A DNA stretch of 64,000 nt from Vanessa cardui (taxonomy: Eukaryota > Arthropoda > Insecta > Lepidoptera > Nymphalidae). The notes under the pieces were generated by a model. The model had not been told where the DNA came from. It did not search any database and worked only from the letters and a program-made list of their open reading frames with translations. This document shows, one piece after another, positions 33,735 to 46,454 of this stretch. Location: contig NC_061135.1 of NCBI RefSeq assembly GCF_905220365.1, positions 79,501 through 143,500 on the forward strand. The letters are read 5' to 3'. The position numbers and the translations under genes are program-made. Numbering within the stretch: the first letter of the stretch is position 1; each line of letters opens with the position of its first letter.

Positions 33735-33878
33735 GAGCCGAGATGTCCCAGTGGTGTATGTGTATTTCACCAACCTGCATGAAACAGTGAGGTAGAAGAT
33801 GTTCCAAACATTCTCCTCAAAGAGAGAGGAGGCCCAGTAGTGGGAAATTTACAGGCTGTGGTTGTTGATGTTGTTGAA
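33735..33878 (+). repeat. SINE B, copy 2 (internally deleted)
   Basis: Starts GAGCCGAGATGTCCCAGTGG (the A box region), then jumps to TGTGTATTTCACCAACCTGC, so the B box and about 130 bases are deleted. It continues GATGTTCCAAACATTCTCC and GGAGGCCCAGTAGTGGGAAA, ending with a GTTGTTGATGTTGTTG tail. Confidence 0.82.
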
Positions 33879-36240
33879 TAATTTACTTACAGTCTATTGT
33901 ATTGACGAATGAGGCTTAGACTATCTATTCATTTTGTATTTTATTCAATCTTTAAACGTGATATATTATTTAACGGCAGGTTATACTCGATAGTTACTTT
34001 TTCATGGAATAAACTACCAAGGCTTTTTAATTATATATAATTACAATTAAAATTTTGTTTTACATTTTCATTACTTATAATCCAATACGAACTAACGCCA
34101 CACTATTTTATCCTTTATATAATATTGTATAAACTAATATTCCTCAAACAAACAACGAATTATTGACTTTGTGGACTTGGAAACTCAGTTCTTTATTTCT
34201 TGTGTTTGTATAATAATTATTACTGATCGTATTAACTGTTTTATATTATTTTGAATACGTTTATGGTTCATGTAAATATATTGTGAAGTAACTGTTAGTA
34301 TTCATAGTCTGTTATAATTACCCCGACGAGAATTTAAACCACTCAGATGATAAATGGCTCGACCAGCTCACCAGAACGAACATCAATATCCAAAGCGTCA
34401 CTCTAAAGTGAGACACAGTAATAATCAAATACTCTACACTAATGCAGAACTTCCGATATCAGTTCTCTATCTAATTTGTCAGCCGTATGCTCCCTGTTCG
34501 GAGCAATTAGTGATGATTGAAGTTGAGAATATGAAATGAGCACTAAAAATAATCCGGGATCGATTTTATTAAAATCTTTTCGTTCGTTGTTTCCCGCGAA
34601 TATTCCTCTTGTTATTATTGTTATCGGGCTCGATAATTGTATCATTTCCTGACCTTCCTATTCCTTTCCTAGTCCTGTTATTCTTCGTCATGAATTACAA
34701 TTATATTGTCGTGTTTATTGTACAGCAATAACTACAAAACTTGATTGTTACGTACAACGTGCGCGGTAAGCGTGTACTGAGCTAATCGTATCTATACAAT
34801 GCACACACACACATCGGTCACACGAGTCCACATAACAATTCTCCACATCGTTGATAGTATTCGTATAAATCCAATATGTGTGAAACGTGCGTAATTTACT
34901 GGATACAAGTCTGAAACGGCAGCACGTACAACATATAAGGTACGCCGGCAACGCGGCGGGCGGTCGCAGCGCTGCCGCGCAGCGCCGAGCAGCCGCTTTA
35001 TGTCAGTCGTAAAGGCCGCCATTACATCGCACGCGATCGCCGACCGATATTACGCATTGCAATTCGTTCCCACATTACACTTTTATCCCCGGATTTTATT
35101 CACCTGTACAGCGCTATAAATTACGTGAATAATATACGCGCCGATTCCGCGATTGTGCGCTAACTACGCCTACAATAAATTCGCCTTTATTGCATCCTAT
35201 ATTTTGTTCTTTAGTGATCGTTCAGACGCAACGGGCGGTCGGTATGTCGGTGCTATTCAGAATGTCATTTCTTTGTGTTTCCGATGATCTCTCTATAATC
35301 ACAAATGTTTTATGGGTAATAAAGAGTCGCTTAATATTTTAAATTAACTTTTTTGTTTAGTTTATATACTAAACTCAAATACTTCATAAAACTTTCAAAT
35401 GTTCCTCCCTGTTTTATATTTAAGGAAAGAATATTTTACAGTAATAAAACTGTGAAGTAGAAAATATAATTACCACGTCGTCGACATTTCGACGCGGGTT
35501 TATGACGCACGACGCGACCTTCTGCGCGCTGAAGTAGACATACATACTTCTTCACAACCTCATCTCTGTTACAATAGCAAACTCTGCTGAGACCGCACAT
35601 GCAGTGATGGTTTAGGCGGACGGATAGTCCTATAAGCTCGGCATGTCATTTCAACGTGTAGTTTATGCACTGCAACAAAGAAATAGGATGATGGTCGCCG
35701 CAAAGATGCGATGAAGACACCAGGCGCGCAAAATTTCAATAAAATAACAAAGTATTGACTAAGTGGACACATAATGGGAATAAAGAAGACATAATTCTGG
35801 TTTACGACACTGTCGCGGGCTAAATTGCTTTCCTGGCGGGACGATATCTTCCAGCATCGGGCTCGTTAGGGCGCTGCAGCTCACGGAACCCTAAACTAGA
35901 TTCCCGACATCAAAGCCACTGATTACACGAACGAGCGTCGACTACAGATAGCTGCCACTGAAAATGTAATAGCTACCAGATTGGAAATTGAAGTCAACTA
36001 AATATTTGACCTTCGACCTTGTGGGAATTTAAGATGTCTTTGATTTAATCCCTGTTTTTGAAAGCTTAAAACATTCAAAAACGTTTTTAAATATTAATAA
36101 ATAGCTTCGCAATTTAAATGATATCATAATTCGTCTGCAGATCCCCAGCTGTAGGCGTTTATTATTCATTATCTAGTATTTTTCGTTAGCATCCCGCCAG
36201 TTAACAGTCTATAATATTTCATCCGCTAAAGGTCACATGT
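33879..36240. other. Non-coding stretch with one CpG island
   Basis: 34935-35045 is strongly CpG-rich and contains GCCGCCAT (35015-35022). On minus an ATG at 35022 opens a 76-codon frame whose first 30 codons are GC-rich and Arg-rich. There is no clear donor and no known domain, so I do not call it a gene. A second GC patch lies at 35480-35525. The rest is AT-rich with nothing recognisable. Confidence 0.5.
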
Positions 36241-36394
36241 TAAAAAGGAGGCTTGAAGTTTATTCCACCACGCTGCCTTGGTGCGATTTAATAGACACCA
36301 GACTTAAGCCAGAATTATTTCATTCGAAACATGCAACTTGCCTCATAATGTTTATACTTAATGAACGAGATGATGTATGAATACAAATTAAACA
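36241..36394 (-). repeat. SINE B, copy 3 (decayed)
   Basis: On the plus strand: GAAGTTTATTCCACCACGCT, AAACATGCAACTTGCCTCAT, AATGTTTATACTTAATGAAC, GAGATGATGTATGAATACAA, ATTAAAC. Each lines up with the reverse complement of the SINE B body. Many substitutions and small deletions; both the tRNA head and the tail are gone. Confidence 0.7.
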
Positions 36395-37966
36395 AATAAA
36401 AGAGACAAGTGGTACTTGCGTCGGATCTAGAGCCACAGCTGCAGATCCACTAGTCGGCTTGAGATCTCGGCAAAAACTAGGGTCATACCAAAGCCGGGTG
36501 GACTAATTAGTATCCTCCGTAGATAGAGCTAGATTTTAGTAGAAAACGTGAGAGATGCGGTTGGGCACCGAACTCAGAGCAGCTCGCATTCGGAGCATTG
36601 TCTGACATTCGAGTCACGTAGGCGAGCAGATTCATTTTGCCGACCTTTTATAATTTAATCTTATGCCTTGTTACAATCAAAATGATAAAACAGCGGAGGA
36701 TCCGCGGACGCGCACGCGTGCTCACTGCGAGCACTTTTAATCCCACTCGAAGTGAGAGCTCTGTCACGAATTTAAGTAACGAGAAAACAGACGTACGTTT
36801 AGCATAAAAATAATTAAACTTGGGATAATAAATGTTCGCATTTTATAAATAATTCCTGAAGTACCTCCAGTCCGGAAACAGGGTTCCGTGTACGAGAACG
36901 ACCTTACGAAATGTTTCACTCGACTGAAATATTATACTCATCATGTACAAGTTGACAAAAAGGAAAATAAGCCCTGTTTATAAAATTGTAGTAATTATAG
37001 TACGGAATACGTCGATATATGTATGTATTTTGTCGCAGAAATCTCCGAGACGGTAACGAAGGAACTCACTAAGAGGGGCGGAGGTCAATGTAATTACAGT
37101 CTCTAGATGGTTACGCAGAAACTAAGACACAAGGCGCTGCGGCCTCCACGCTCACGATTATGGAACTGTAACTATATTGTAACTAGTTATCTCGGGATTA
37201 CGTGCACGGGGCTTACACGAGGAGTTAGTGCTGGTCGGAAAATCTCGTCTTCAATATTTAACGAGTAAAAATTACTACGTGAAGTGTGTCGGTGCTGCCG
37301 GGAGTCGGTCGGCGCGGCGAGTTTGACGTTTAATAGCTCTTTGTTAAGAAAATATATTAATATTGTAAGTTTATGCATAATGGTCCTGTTTGGGCGAATC
37401 ATTTTAATAATATCTCTTGAGTACAGGATTAATTTCATTGGCTTCATAGAAATGGTTTTGACAGAAATAATCCAAAGTCTTTAGTCTTTAAATTAGATAT
37501 ATTAATATTATACTGAGGAAAATGGTTTGTTTTGTGAGATATATAATATACCTGTTTCCGCTGAAAGTCAAATGATGTCAATTCAAGCGATGGTTTCGGC
37601 AAAGGTTTTTGCATAAATTACGAAGCTATTGGGAAATATTGATAAAAGAATAAGAGTGATTTGATGTCTTTTTTGATTTTGATGTCATTGGAAGGTGAGA
37701 AGTCGATTGATTCGATAATTAATGTATTATAATTAAATATCATTTATCCCTATTTAAAATAATATAACGGAGTCTCCTTAATTCCCAGCGCTAAAGTTGC
37801 GTCACTTCTGATGAAATCAGTCGCGCGTCCCTCGACGCACGAGATGGAAAGGCGGGTCGTGTGTTGAGCACGGCATTATTAATTCAAGCGAAACCAACGA
37901 CGAACATTTCATTTATTTCGTTAACTTACTTCAAGTGTCAATAGCTCATAAATACCCCACCGGTGG
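36395..37966. other. Non-coding stretch
   Basis: No gene supported. Moderately GC-rich at 36420-36500 and 36690-36745. A plus-strand frame at 37284-37484 has no known domain. Confidence 0.5.
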
Positions 37967-38181
37967 ACAACAAAAACAGCCAGTAAATTACCCAGCCCAC
38001 TGCTGGGCTAAGGCCTCCTCTCCCTTTCAAGAGAAGGTTTGGAATATTCCTGTTGTTTTTGATGTTTTCCTTCACCGCCGAGAACGAGATGAATTATAAA
38101 CACAAATTAAGCACATGAATATTCCCAAACCTCAATCATCGGTTAAGATGCCCGCGTTCTAACCACTGGGCCATCTCGACT
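37967..38181 (-). repeat. SINE B, copy 4 (internally deleted)
   Basis: On plus: CCCACTGCTGGGCTAAGGCC, TCCTCTCCCTTTCAAGAGAA, then a jump to GATGTTTTCCTTCACCGCCG, GAGATGAATTATAAACACAA, ATCATCGGTTAAGATG and ACCACTGGGCCATCTCG. Both ends of the SINE are present, but about 90 internal bases are missing. The B box is damaged (CCCAAACCTCAATC). Confidence 0.87.
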
Positions 38182-39740
38182 CACCGCTGGACAAATACCT
38201 TTTATCCTTTTGAACATTTAGAAGATTATCTGAAGAGCGGGCGGTATCAACAACCAAATAATATTCATTTTCGATTAAAATTCAGTATTTTGGCCACGAG
38301 GCCGCCTCGGCTTCACTTACTTATATAGTATATATTCACAGTTAATATTCATCAATTCCAGGTATTTTTCGGTAAATAATAAACAAAATATATTTTGCTA
38401 CTCACTTAATGAGGCCAATTTATTCTTCCTATATCACTAAAACGAATATCATATTAAAAATGTGTCAGTATTAGCATGTATATTACACTGATTAAAAAAA
38501 ATCATATTCGATCTTCGCGAAGCGCCCTCCAGCTACTTTAGAAACATTATAAAATGATAGTTTATTTTAAGCTCAGCCAGCATAAAAACCGAATAGGTTA
38601 CCGCGATATACTCATGCATGGATGGGAATTCACGCGAATAGAAAAGGCTAGTATTTATAAAACCGACGCTATTAAGAATATTAAAAGTAACTCGCTTATA
38701 ATTAAGCCTAAGTAATTGGCTGCTATTGAAAAACCAATAGGTGCTTTATTTAAATAAACGCCAGCGAGAGGGTTCGCTGCCAACGACGGTAATTGATTAG
38801 TGTGGAAACGGAGGAACCGATATAGAAATAATACACGGGCCGAGCGCCGGGCCGGACCGGACCGGACGGTTTGAGCACACGCGGACAGCGGCCGCACTGA
38901 CTCGATCGCGAGTGAATCGCTTATGGATCGAGTCAGTTTGAGAGAACTATTATTATTACAACGTTGACAACTAATCTATTTCTGAGTGCTTGCGAAAACA
39001 AATGGATTGGTAAAACTCAATGAGTGATCTGTTATCATTTGTAAAGCAAAATTAATCGATATACCGACAGTCATACATGATTTCTTGTGCTAGTTTTAAT
39101 GGTCAGTAGAAATTTGACGTAGATCTCATGATAAGCGTCTCATCGAACGTTTGTTGGTCACCTATTGTGACTGCCTGAGAAAAAAATCAAAACATAAAGT
39201 TTATTTTCGTTTTTTTAAATATTTTATATAAACATAAAAATGTTTATCAAGCTTAATGATTTTACACGAACTGATTTGATAATGGAACGGAGTAAAATAC
39301 TGATATCTTTAAACAAAAGATTTCGCTCAACGTGTCCAAAATTACGCAACAGCCCATGAAAAATTCAGGGAAATCTTATCAAAGAATTAAAGGATCTGAA
39401 ACCCCTGAGGCTGGAACAACAAAGGGCTTTAACAAGGGAACAGATTTCATTATCTAATTGGCAACCCGTAATGAGATCCAAATAATGCAAATATGCGTTA
39501 CTTGAGGCTTCCGTACACGTGCCGCTTCCGGACACTGAGAGGATTAATTATTTAAACTATACAATTGAATTGAAATGCAAATCCAATACACTACAATCCT
39601 TCACTTCCTTACCTTGTCTAAAGTAAGACATTTTTGGCGCCTGTTCGATTGCTCCTTTACCTCTTACCTAAGACATTCAATGGACTTCCATGCAGTTTGA
39701 AATTACAAGATTTATTAGTAATATATGAAATGAATTATTG
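38182..39740. other. Non-coding stretch
   Basis: No gene supported. 38838-38895 is GC-rich with a short GGACC/CCGGA repeat (38848-38868). A hairpin at 38896-38937 is listed separately. The rest is AT-rich. Confidence 0.5.
38896..38937. other. Hairpin with 12-bp perfect outer stem
   Basis: ACTGACTCGATC (38896-38907) and GATCGAGTCAGT (38926-38937) pair exactly. Directly inside, GCGA (38908-38911) pairs with TCGC (38917-38920) across a 5-base loop, leaving a one-sided bulge TTATG. The structure could form in DNA (cruciform) or RNA. Confidence 0.55.
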
Positions 39741-39841
39741 AATATAAATATTGGACAACATCACATACATTACTCTGATCCCAGTGTAAGTAGCTTAAAT
39801 AATTGTGTTATGGAAAATCAGAAGTAACGACGGTACCACAT
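39741..39841 (-). repeat. SINE C, copy 2 (5'-truncated)
   Basis: On plus: TTGGACAACATCACATACAT, TACTCTGATCCCAGTGTAAG, TAGCTTAAATAATTGTGTTA, TGGAAAATCAG, GACGGTACCACA. This is the reverse complement of the SINE C 3' half (10478-10560). The head with the B box is missing. Confidence 0.8.
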
Positions 39842-40146
39842 ATGTATATTTAACACTGTTATACATGTCATATTTGTCACTGTATTAAAAACCCCATTTG
39901 GGTTTGCGATCTATCGTATATATTTTATGTGACAATATATCGAAACCAGTATCGACAATTATTGCTTAATTTATCTGCGACATAAGTAATGATTACCACA
40001 TTAATATTTCCAATTAGAACCAAATATATTGCAAGACAAACGAATAAAGTGAGATGGATTACTGGGGTTGGTTTGAATGATTCTGGTTGTATTTAACAGT
40101 CTCATTATATAAAAATATATTGGTGCTCGATTGTGTTCTTATATAT
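39842..40146. other. Non-coding stretch
   Basis: AT-rich; nothing recognisable. Confidence 0.5.
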
Positions 40147-40350
40147 CACTAATTGTCGCCCGGCTTCACTCGCGTTTTAGGTATTGGTTATCATACGAGT
40201 ATGCTAGACAAAAAGTAGACTATGTCCTTTCATGGAGTTCAAGTTTGCATAACAAATGTTATCAAATACAGTTCTTTGGTTTGGCCATGAAACAGACAGA
40301 CAGATAGACAGACAGAGTTACTTACACAATTATAATATTAATATAGATGA
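40147..40350 (+). repeat. Interspersed repeat D-like, copy 2
   Basis: Starts ACTAATTGTCGCCCGGCTTC then ACTCGCGTTTTAGG, contains AAAAAGTAGACTATGTCCTT, and ends with GACAGACAGATAGACAGACA, GAGTTACTTACAC, TTATAATATTAATAT. It is more similar to 41311-41450 than to 30133-30390, so it is probably a sister subfamily of D. Confidence 0.65.
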
Positions 40351-40724
40351 TATAAATTCAAATACTATGCAGATATCTGTATCGAGTAACTGAAGAAACC
40401 GTGCTGTCATCCAATCAGCACCTACACACATCACTCGTTCTTATAAAAAAATTAAATACTAGTTAAGAAATATAATGTGTATAGTGTATTTTAAAATGAT
40501 ACGATGATACGAATGTTATTTTTTATACAATCGGCCATTAAGTGGAGACTACTGATATTAGCTGTATTGAATATCAATTAAACGGCACGATGATAGCGCG
40601 GTTAACGTGTCACGCGCTGCGTTTGATGTATTACTTATGCGAGATCACTAACGGGTTTACGTCGAAAAACAATTCTCGTGTGCAGTTTGGGCTTTGCTCT
40701 AAATATAATATACATTCATAAAGC
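40351..40724. other. Non-coding stretch
   Basis: AT-rich; nothing recognisable. Confidence 0.5.
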
Positions 40725-40958
40725 TACTTGGTGGTAGGGCTTTGTACAAGCCCGTCGGGCAGGTACCACCCACTCATTAGATATTCTGCCGCTACCAGTG
40801 TAACGACTGGTACAAGGGCCATAACATCTTAGTTCCCAAGGTTGGTGGCGCATTGGCGATGAAAGGAATGTTTCTTACAGGGTCATTGTCTGTGGGCGGT
40901 GGTGTCCACTCACCACCAGGTGGCCCATATGCTCGTCCGCCAACCAATAGCATAAACA
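40725..40958 (+). repeat. SINE A, copy 5
   Basis: Starts TACTTGGTGGTAGGGCTTTG and CAAGCCCGTCGGGCAGGTAC, lacks the GGGTGAGTGAGCC block (internal deletion), and continues TAACATCTTAGTTCCCAAGG and TTGGTGGCGCATTGGCGATG, ending ACCACCAGGTGGCCCATATG, CCGCCAACCAATAGCATAAA. The A tail has decayed, which suggests an older copy. Confidence 0.88.
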
Positions 40959-41310
40959 GAGCTTATGTAAGATATACGATGATCGGTTGGAGTGTCGTCG
41001 AATAGGGAAGATGTCAGATTATAAAATAAAAACTGCAAAAGCAGTTGGTGTTGTCAGTAATTTATTAATTACGTACGACGTATTAAGAAAAAGAGTGGCT
41101 TGGATTTTAGTATTCCCTTACGTTATTTCACTGTAATGTTCCACGCACTTGCAATTATTATACATTTTTATCACTTTAGCAAATAATTTTATTGAAGAAC
41201 GAATTAAAAATTTTAATTGATTATGCATTCCTGATTAAAATATGAAATTATATCTAGTGGTTCGACAGGTTTGGTATGTGTGGTATGTCTGGTATGTAAC
41301 ATGATCTACG
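40959..41310. other. Non-coding stretch
   Basis: AT-rich. A short run of about three TGGTATGT units is at 41273-41298. Nothing else seen. Confidence 0.5.
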
Positions 41311-41450
41311 AGTATATTAATATTATAAATGTAAGTATCTCTGTCTGTCGCTGAAGCAAACTTGAACTCTAAGAAAGGACATAGGCTACTTTTTTGCCTG
41401 ACACATTACAACCAACACCCTAAAACGCGAACGGCGGGCGACCACTAGTA
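41311..41450 (-). repeat. Interspersed repeat D-like, copy 3
   Basis: On plus: TATTAATATTATAAATGTAA, GTATCTCTGTCTGTCGCTG, AACTTGAACTCTAAGAAAGG, ACATAGGCTACTTTTTTGCC, CCCTAAAACGCGAACGGCGG, GCGAC. This is the reverse complement of the same order seen at 40147-40350, 960 bases away in opposite orientation. Confidence 0.65.
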
Positions 41451-44400
41451 ACCACATAAATAATGCTGTATTATTCAACGTGAGCCGTGTCAGATTATTA
41501 ATACAAAATAATTTCCAATACAGATAAAATCACAGTATTTTTAAATTTCTATCTAACGAATACTCTTAAATTAATAAATAGAAGGCGTGCTGTTTAAGTA
41601 GTTTTTTAAGTGCTGTCCCGAATTTTTTGCATGTAATGCTTTGATTTTAGGATTTATTTGAATAATTAATCAGTTTCGAAGCAGGTCAACAATAAAACTC
41701 ACACGAGCAGTCGTCGCTCCCGAATTTCAAATAAAGTTTTCTCGAATGAAAAATGTTTTTATGAATCAAAGGCTCTCATTTGATACGGATTCGTGCTAAC
41801 AGTTTTATATTCGCCGTGAATCTGAAATATTTGAAACGGCTGCATGGGAAGTAGTGTTGTGAAAAACAAAAATTAAACAGTTAAAACATCGCGAAACATG
41901 GTGTTTATTGCAGCTCTTTGAAATTTATGACGTGTGCGCTTTCCCGTTATTCGACAATAGTTTTACGTAAAATGAATACCAGCGCGGCGCGAGGAGTTAC
42001 GGTGGGCTCAATGAAATTTATAAAATCAGAAATCTTAATCACAACATATTATACTCAAAAATTCAGGTAAAATTTTATTGGATTAAATTAAAAGTAAGCC
42101 TAACACCAGCTCAGAAAGTAGGTTTTACCTTTAGAAGAATAGACAAGAAAGTCATTCGTGTTTTTCAATTATATCATTTACAAATTTGAAAGTCAATAAG
42201 TATTTAAATAAACGGGTAGTAGGTCACGGGTAGACTGTGACCACGAACGCTGTAAAGTGCTCGAAACGTCGGGATGTCCAAAATAATTAATATACGCGAT
42301 TAAAATCCGTTATAACTAGTTTTATTTAAATGTGTAATAATCACGAAAATTTAAGACAACATTAAGTCAATAAGTACTAGTCCACGAATCTATCTAACCT
42401 CGAATACTATGCATTATTTATTGGTGTTTTATTTAACATTTGTTAAACAATGTTGTACTCAATCATATCCCAGTTGGCTGTTGGCTTTGCTCGAGTATCA
42501 TTTGTCCGCGAGGATATGACTTCAATCGATCAAGGGGCGAGAGCTAGCGGGTTGGCTGTCTATTTCCTTGCTCCGACGTGGATGGATTCATTAATTCTTA
42601 TTACTGGAGACCCTAAAGAACCCTTAAGGGAGTTATCATGACTTTAATCTTGTATAGCATAGCGTTGTATTCTCCTTTTTTCTCTTTAATGATTCCGCAT
42701 AAATTTCAATTCTTGTACCAGTAGTTGCATATCAGTTTTCGTGGTCATTTTAAATCTTTGTAAAACTCATGACATGTTATATCTTTGTACATATAAATCT
42801 TCTGTGTGTATATAACTGAACTTTTCCTTTAATGGACAGATTTCGGTAATATGTTTTTCGTGTATTTGACTTAGGTCTTGGGTAGTTTAGATGAGCCTGT
42901 GGTAAACAAATAACTACATCGGGAATTAAATTAAATTATTCATTCAAGCGGAGGTAGTCAGGACGGGCAGCTCGTTTTCTAAATTGTGACGCATCGATTT
43001 TTAATGGCGAGGCGAAGTTAGTCTGTAAAGTAGATTTGAACAATATGTTATTTTTTGAATTTCATTTATTATGTACTCTATATAAAGTCTTCATTGCCTT
43101 AAACATGAGTTATCAAATGCAGCGAGCATGCCGCCAGAGCCCAGGCGTCGTGTAACAACTTGTAGTTGAAACGAATACAATCGCACGCGAAAGCGGTCGG
43201 TCGTGTCCACACGAATGTTCAGCAAACTTTTCGTCGCCGAACGAGCACGACGCGAGCGCGCGTTTGTACATACGGTGAAGTTCCTTCGGTGGGCGAAGAG
43301 TAAGGAACACAATGAGGTAGCTTGTTTTACTTCACTGTTTAAATTAATCCGCAACTGTCGCACTGGGAAGACGAATTATTTAGTTTTTAAAAGTTAGGCG
43401 GTTCTATTCAATAATTAAGCAAAGTGCTACGACGAATTTATTCATTTGAAAAATATTATGTATTATTATTTTCATAATGTACGAATACAATTACATAGAA
43501 GCATGGTCGAGCGTGCAGTGCATACTTCATAGGAACGCGCTTAGTGATTTAGAGCTCCGATAGCGCGGCGCCTCGTCCGGCCGTATCAGCGGAGGTCGTA
43601 TCGCAGTATCGCGGCTATTCAATTTTTCTCGCGAGTTAATCGCAGGTTGGCCGGGCTCCAGGCGGTAAATCGTTCCGCCTCAGCGCGCGATATTAAATGC
43701 GGCCGTCCGATGCGTTGCGTTCGCTCGCCCCCGCCATTGTTGTGAAGTGCGGCCATAAAGCATGTTACACACGTACCAGTTCAATTGTACACGCTTGTAA
43801 TTGTTTCCATAGTGTCTTAACAATGGAACTAAAATCGATCTTCTATTAAAAACAGTTTAAGCTAGATCGATACCAGATAAGCAGCTATATCCATTCAATT
43901 TCATTGTCATTTACAACACAATACTTTTACGCACAGTACATTATCTTTTGAAGGCTTTTAATTTAAATGAAAGGTCCCAAATACCCACTTGGGATCGTGC
44001 GTGATTATATTTATTCTATTTATAGGAAATATTGACCTTCAAACTTGTACCTTATTTCATATACCTAGAACGGGCAGGTCAATTTTTCACAGACTAATTT
44101 GTGGTACTAACAACTGACTGAAAATATTTTACTTTAGAACCATTCATAGTAAATACTGCGTGCGTTAAAACCTATTCTAAAGTTTCTTTATATAATTGTC
44201 AATTCAGTCCATATGCGCAAATTAATAATATATATTGTGATCTCAAAAATTATCAAATAGTATCAAAAGGACTCTATTAAACTGCAACTAGCACAATAAA
44301 CAGAAATAAAACATAGGCAAACGAATACAATTAGCAATCGTTAGTTTCTCAAAGAGTTCAAAATAATTAAGTTTTCGAGTACGTAGTAAGACGCAGCAGC

Positions 44401-46428
44401 GTACGAGTAGCGCAACTAACTAGCGAAGTTCGTCTCGGAGGAGTCTATTATTCCGAGAGAGTTGGGAAAAAGTAGCTGTCAAAAGACTATTAGATGCGAG
44501 CTAAGCCCGGGGCATTAAGTAGTTAAGACAACTTCTGCCGTCGCCGGAACTACCTCTGAAGCTGTACAATTGAGTTCAAGAAAAACCTTATCTGCCTTAT
44601 AATATTTTAAATTACAGAGACAGGCGAGTCTTTGCAGCAAGTTTTCTGGTTAAAGGAATTTAATTGCAACAGATTAGAGCGAACAAGGGGATCCAATATG
44701 GCGGCGCCGCGTCACGAGTGAAGATAACGTGTTTAAATAACTTCGTTTGGAAGCAACTCCACTCGCGACGGCAATCAGTGCAGTGCCGTCTACTGCAGAG
44801 CCCTTCCGAAAGCACTATGCTCTTCATGTAATATAAATTGTACTTTATATACACGTATATGTACAATAAAAAAAGGCTAATTCAAATAGGCTTTGAAAAG
44901 CTATTTTCAAGCTTGAATGTATGAGACGAAAAGAATCGGGAAGTATTTTAGTAGTTTTTTTCATTGTTTCATTAAACTTACGTAACTCCAACCTTTTTTT
45001 ATAAAGATATCTTTATTTGGATTTAATTATTTAACCATTCGGACGTAGCCAAAGATACATGACACAATATTGTGTAACAATGACTCGTGATCTCTCTGTT
45101 TCGACACCGTTAATATGGAGACAGGCGTGAGCGAGCTGTTACAGCGCTGTCGAGCCAAAATAACAATTACCTCAAATACTGAGAATACCGAATCCAGCAG
45201 CGGCCTGACTTCCGAAAGCTGTTTCACTAATAGCCTTACAAATAATGTGTAGCATAGATGATAATTGAAAAAGTAACTATGTCTACCTTTTAATGTTTTT
45301 ACGATTTAAGTAACTTCTAAAGCATTTTTAAAGATAATATGGAAATATTAAGAAATAAAATGATAGAAGTTTTTAGAAGAGTAAAATATAGCGATTTTTT
45401 TTCAAGTAAATACAGTGACGGGTTAAGCTAGCATATAATAATTAATTTATAATGTAATTTAATTCTTCATCATCCCATTTACTAAATCATGATCGTGATA
45501 TTGGTCAAACGCGTCTCGCGATCTTGATTTTATCTTTGAAGTGATTCCGAGCTCTTTTCATGTCTAGTAGATATTTTATAATTCAATTACTTATATTTTA
45601 AAAAAAAACTTATAACATCTACTTTTAGTATCACAAAAGTAATTTGATAGATAAGCACACAATAAAATAGAATTAGAGTTAATTGATGGAGTAAGTATGA
45701 ACATAAATTATTTTGGTTATTTCCATTAAAATAATTAGCAATGAAAGTAGTCTGACACAGAATAGCTACAACTTGCAAACGGTTTCGTACATTCGATGAG
45801 AAAATTAAACTATAATGGGTATCGATTGAATTGAACTACAAATGAGTATTACTTTCAGTCGAAAGATTTATTTTGTTAATAAATATAAAACAGGAGCGTT
45901 AAAGTCATTACCCGTGATAAATTCAACGTCAAATCATTACATATTAAAGAATAATAATCAAATTAACTACGTCGTAGTATTTTATTAAGATATTGAAGTT
46001 GAATGGATAAGACTTCGGGCGTACACCAACGACAGACAATTCATATCTGATTTTTTATCGAGATAACATTCAGCGCAGACGTTAGCAGACGCGGTCCATT
46101 CTGCTGCTGTTCTGTTGTCAAATGCCTCGTATTGCTGTTTGAACGAACGAAATTAAACTGAGCCATTGTGATCGCAGGCACGATAGACAACGAGGAAGTC
46201 TGTGCGGTGGAAGCATCGGCAATTTTAGGAAGTTATGAACTCTTTTACAGTCCACTGAGAACACTACAATTGAAATATATTTACTTCGAGGTAATTACTT
46301 ATTATTTCCTAATAGTAAAAATACTATCATAAATAATAAACAAAGTTTTGATGATGGAGTTTAAAAGTAGTCCAGCGGCTTGTTCGTTCTAAAGAGACTA
46401 GAAAGCAGCGCTGCTAATATGCTAGATT

Positions 46429-46454
46429 TATAGAACACAAGTTTGTGTTCTATA
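46429..46454. other. Near-palindrome (12/2/12)
   Basis: TATAGAACACAA (46429-46440), a 2-base centre GT, then the exact reverse complement TTGTGTTCTATA (46443-46454). A perfect 12-bp inverted repeat at such close spacing is unlikely by chance in 64 kb. Confidence 0.6.

Noticed and set aside
34792..35022. ATG frame starting MAAFTTDIKRLLGAARQ on minus
   Set aside because: The first 30 codons are GC-rich because they lie in a CpG island; the remainder decays into AT-rich sequence, with no consensus donor where the bias ends and no recognisable domain.
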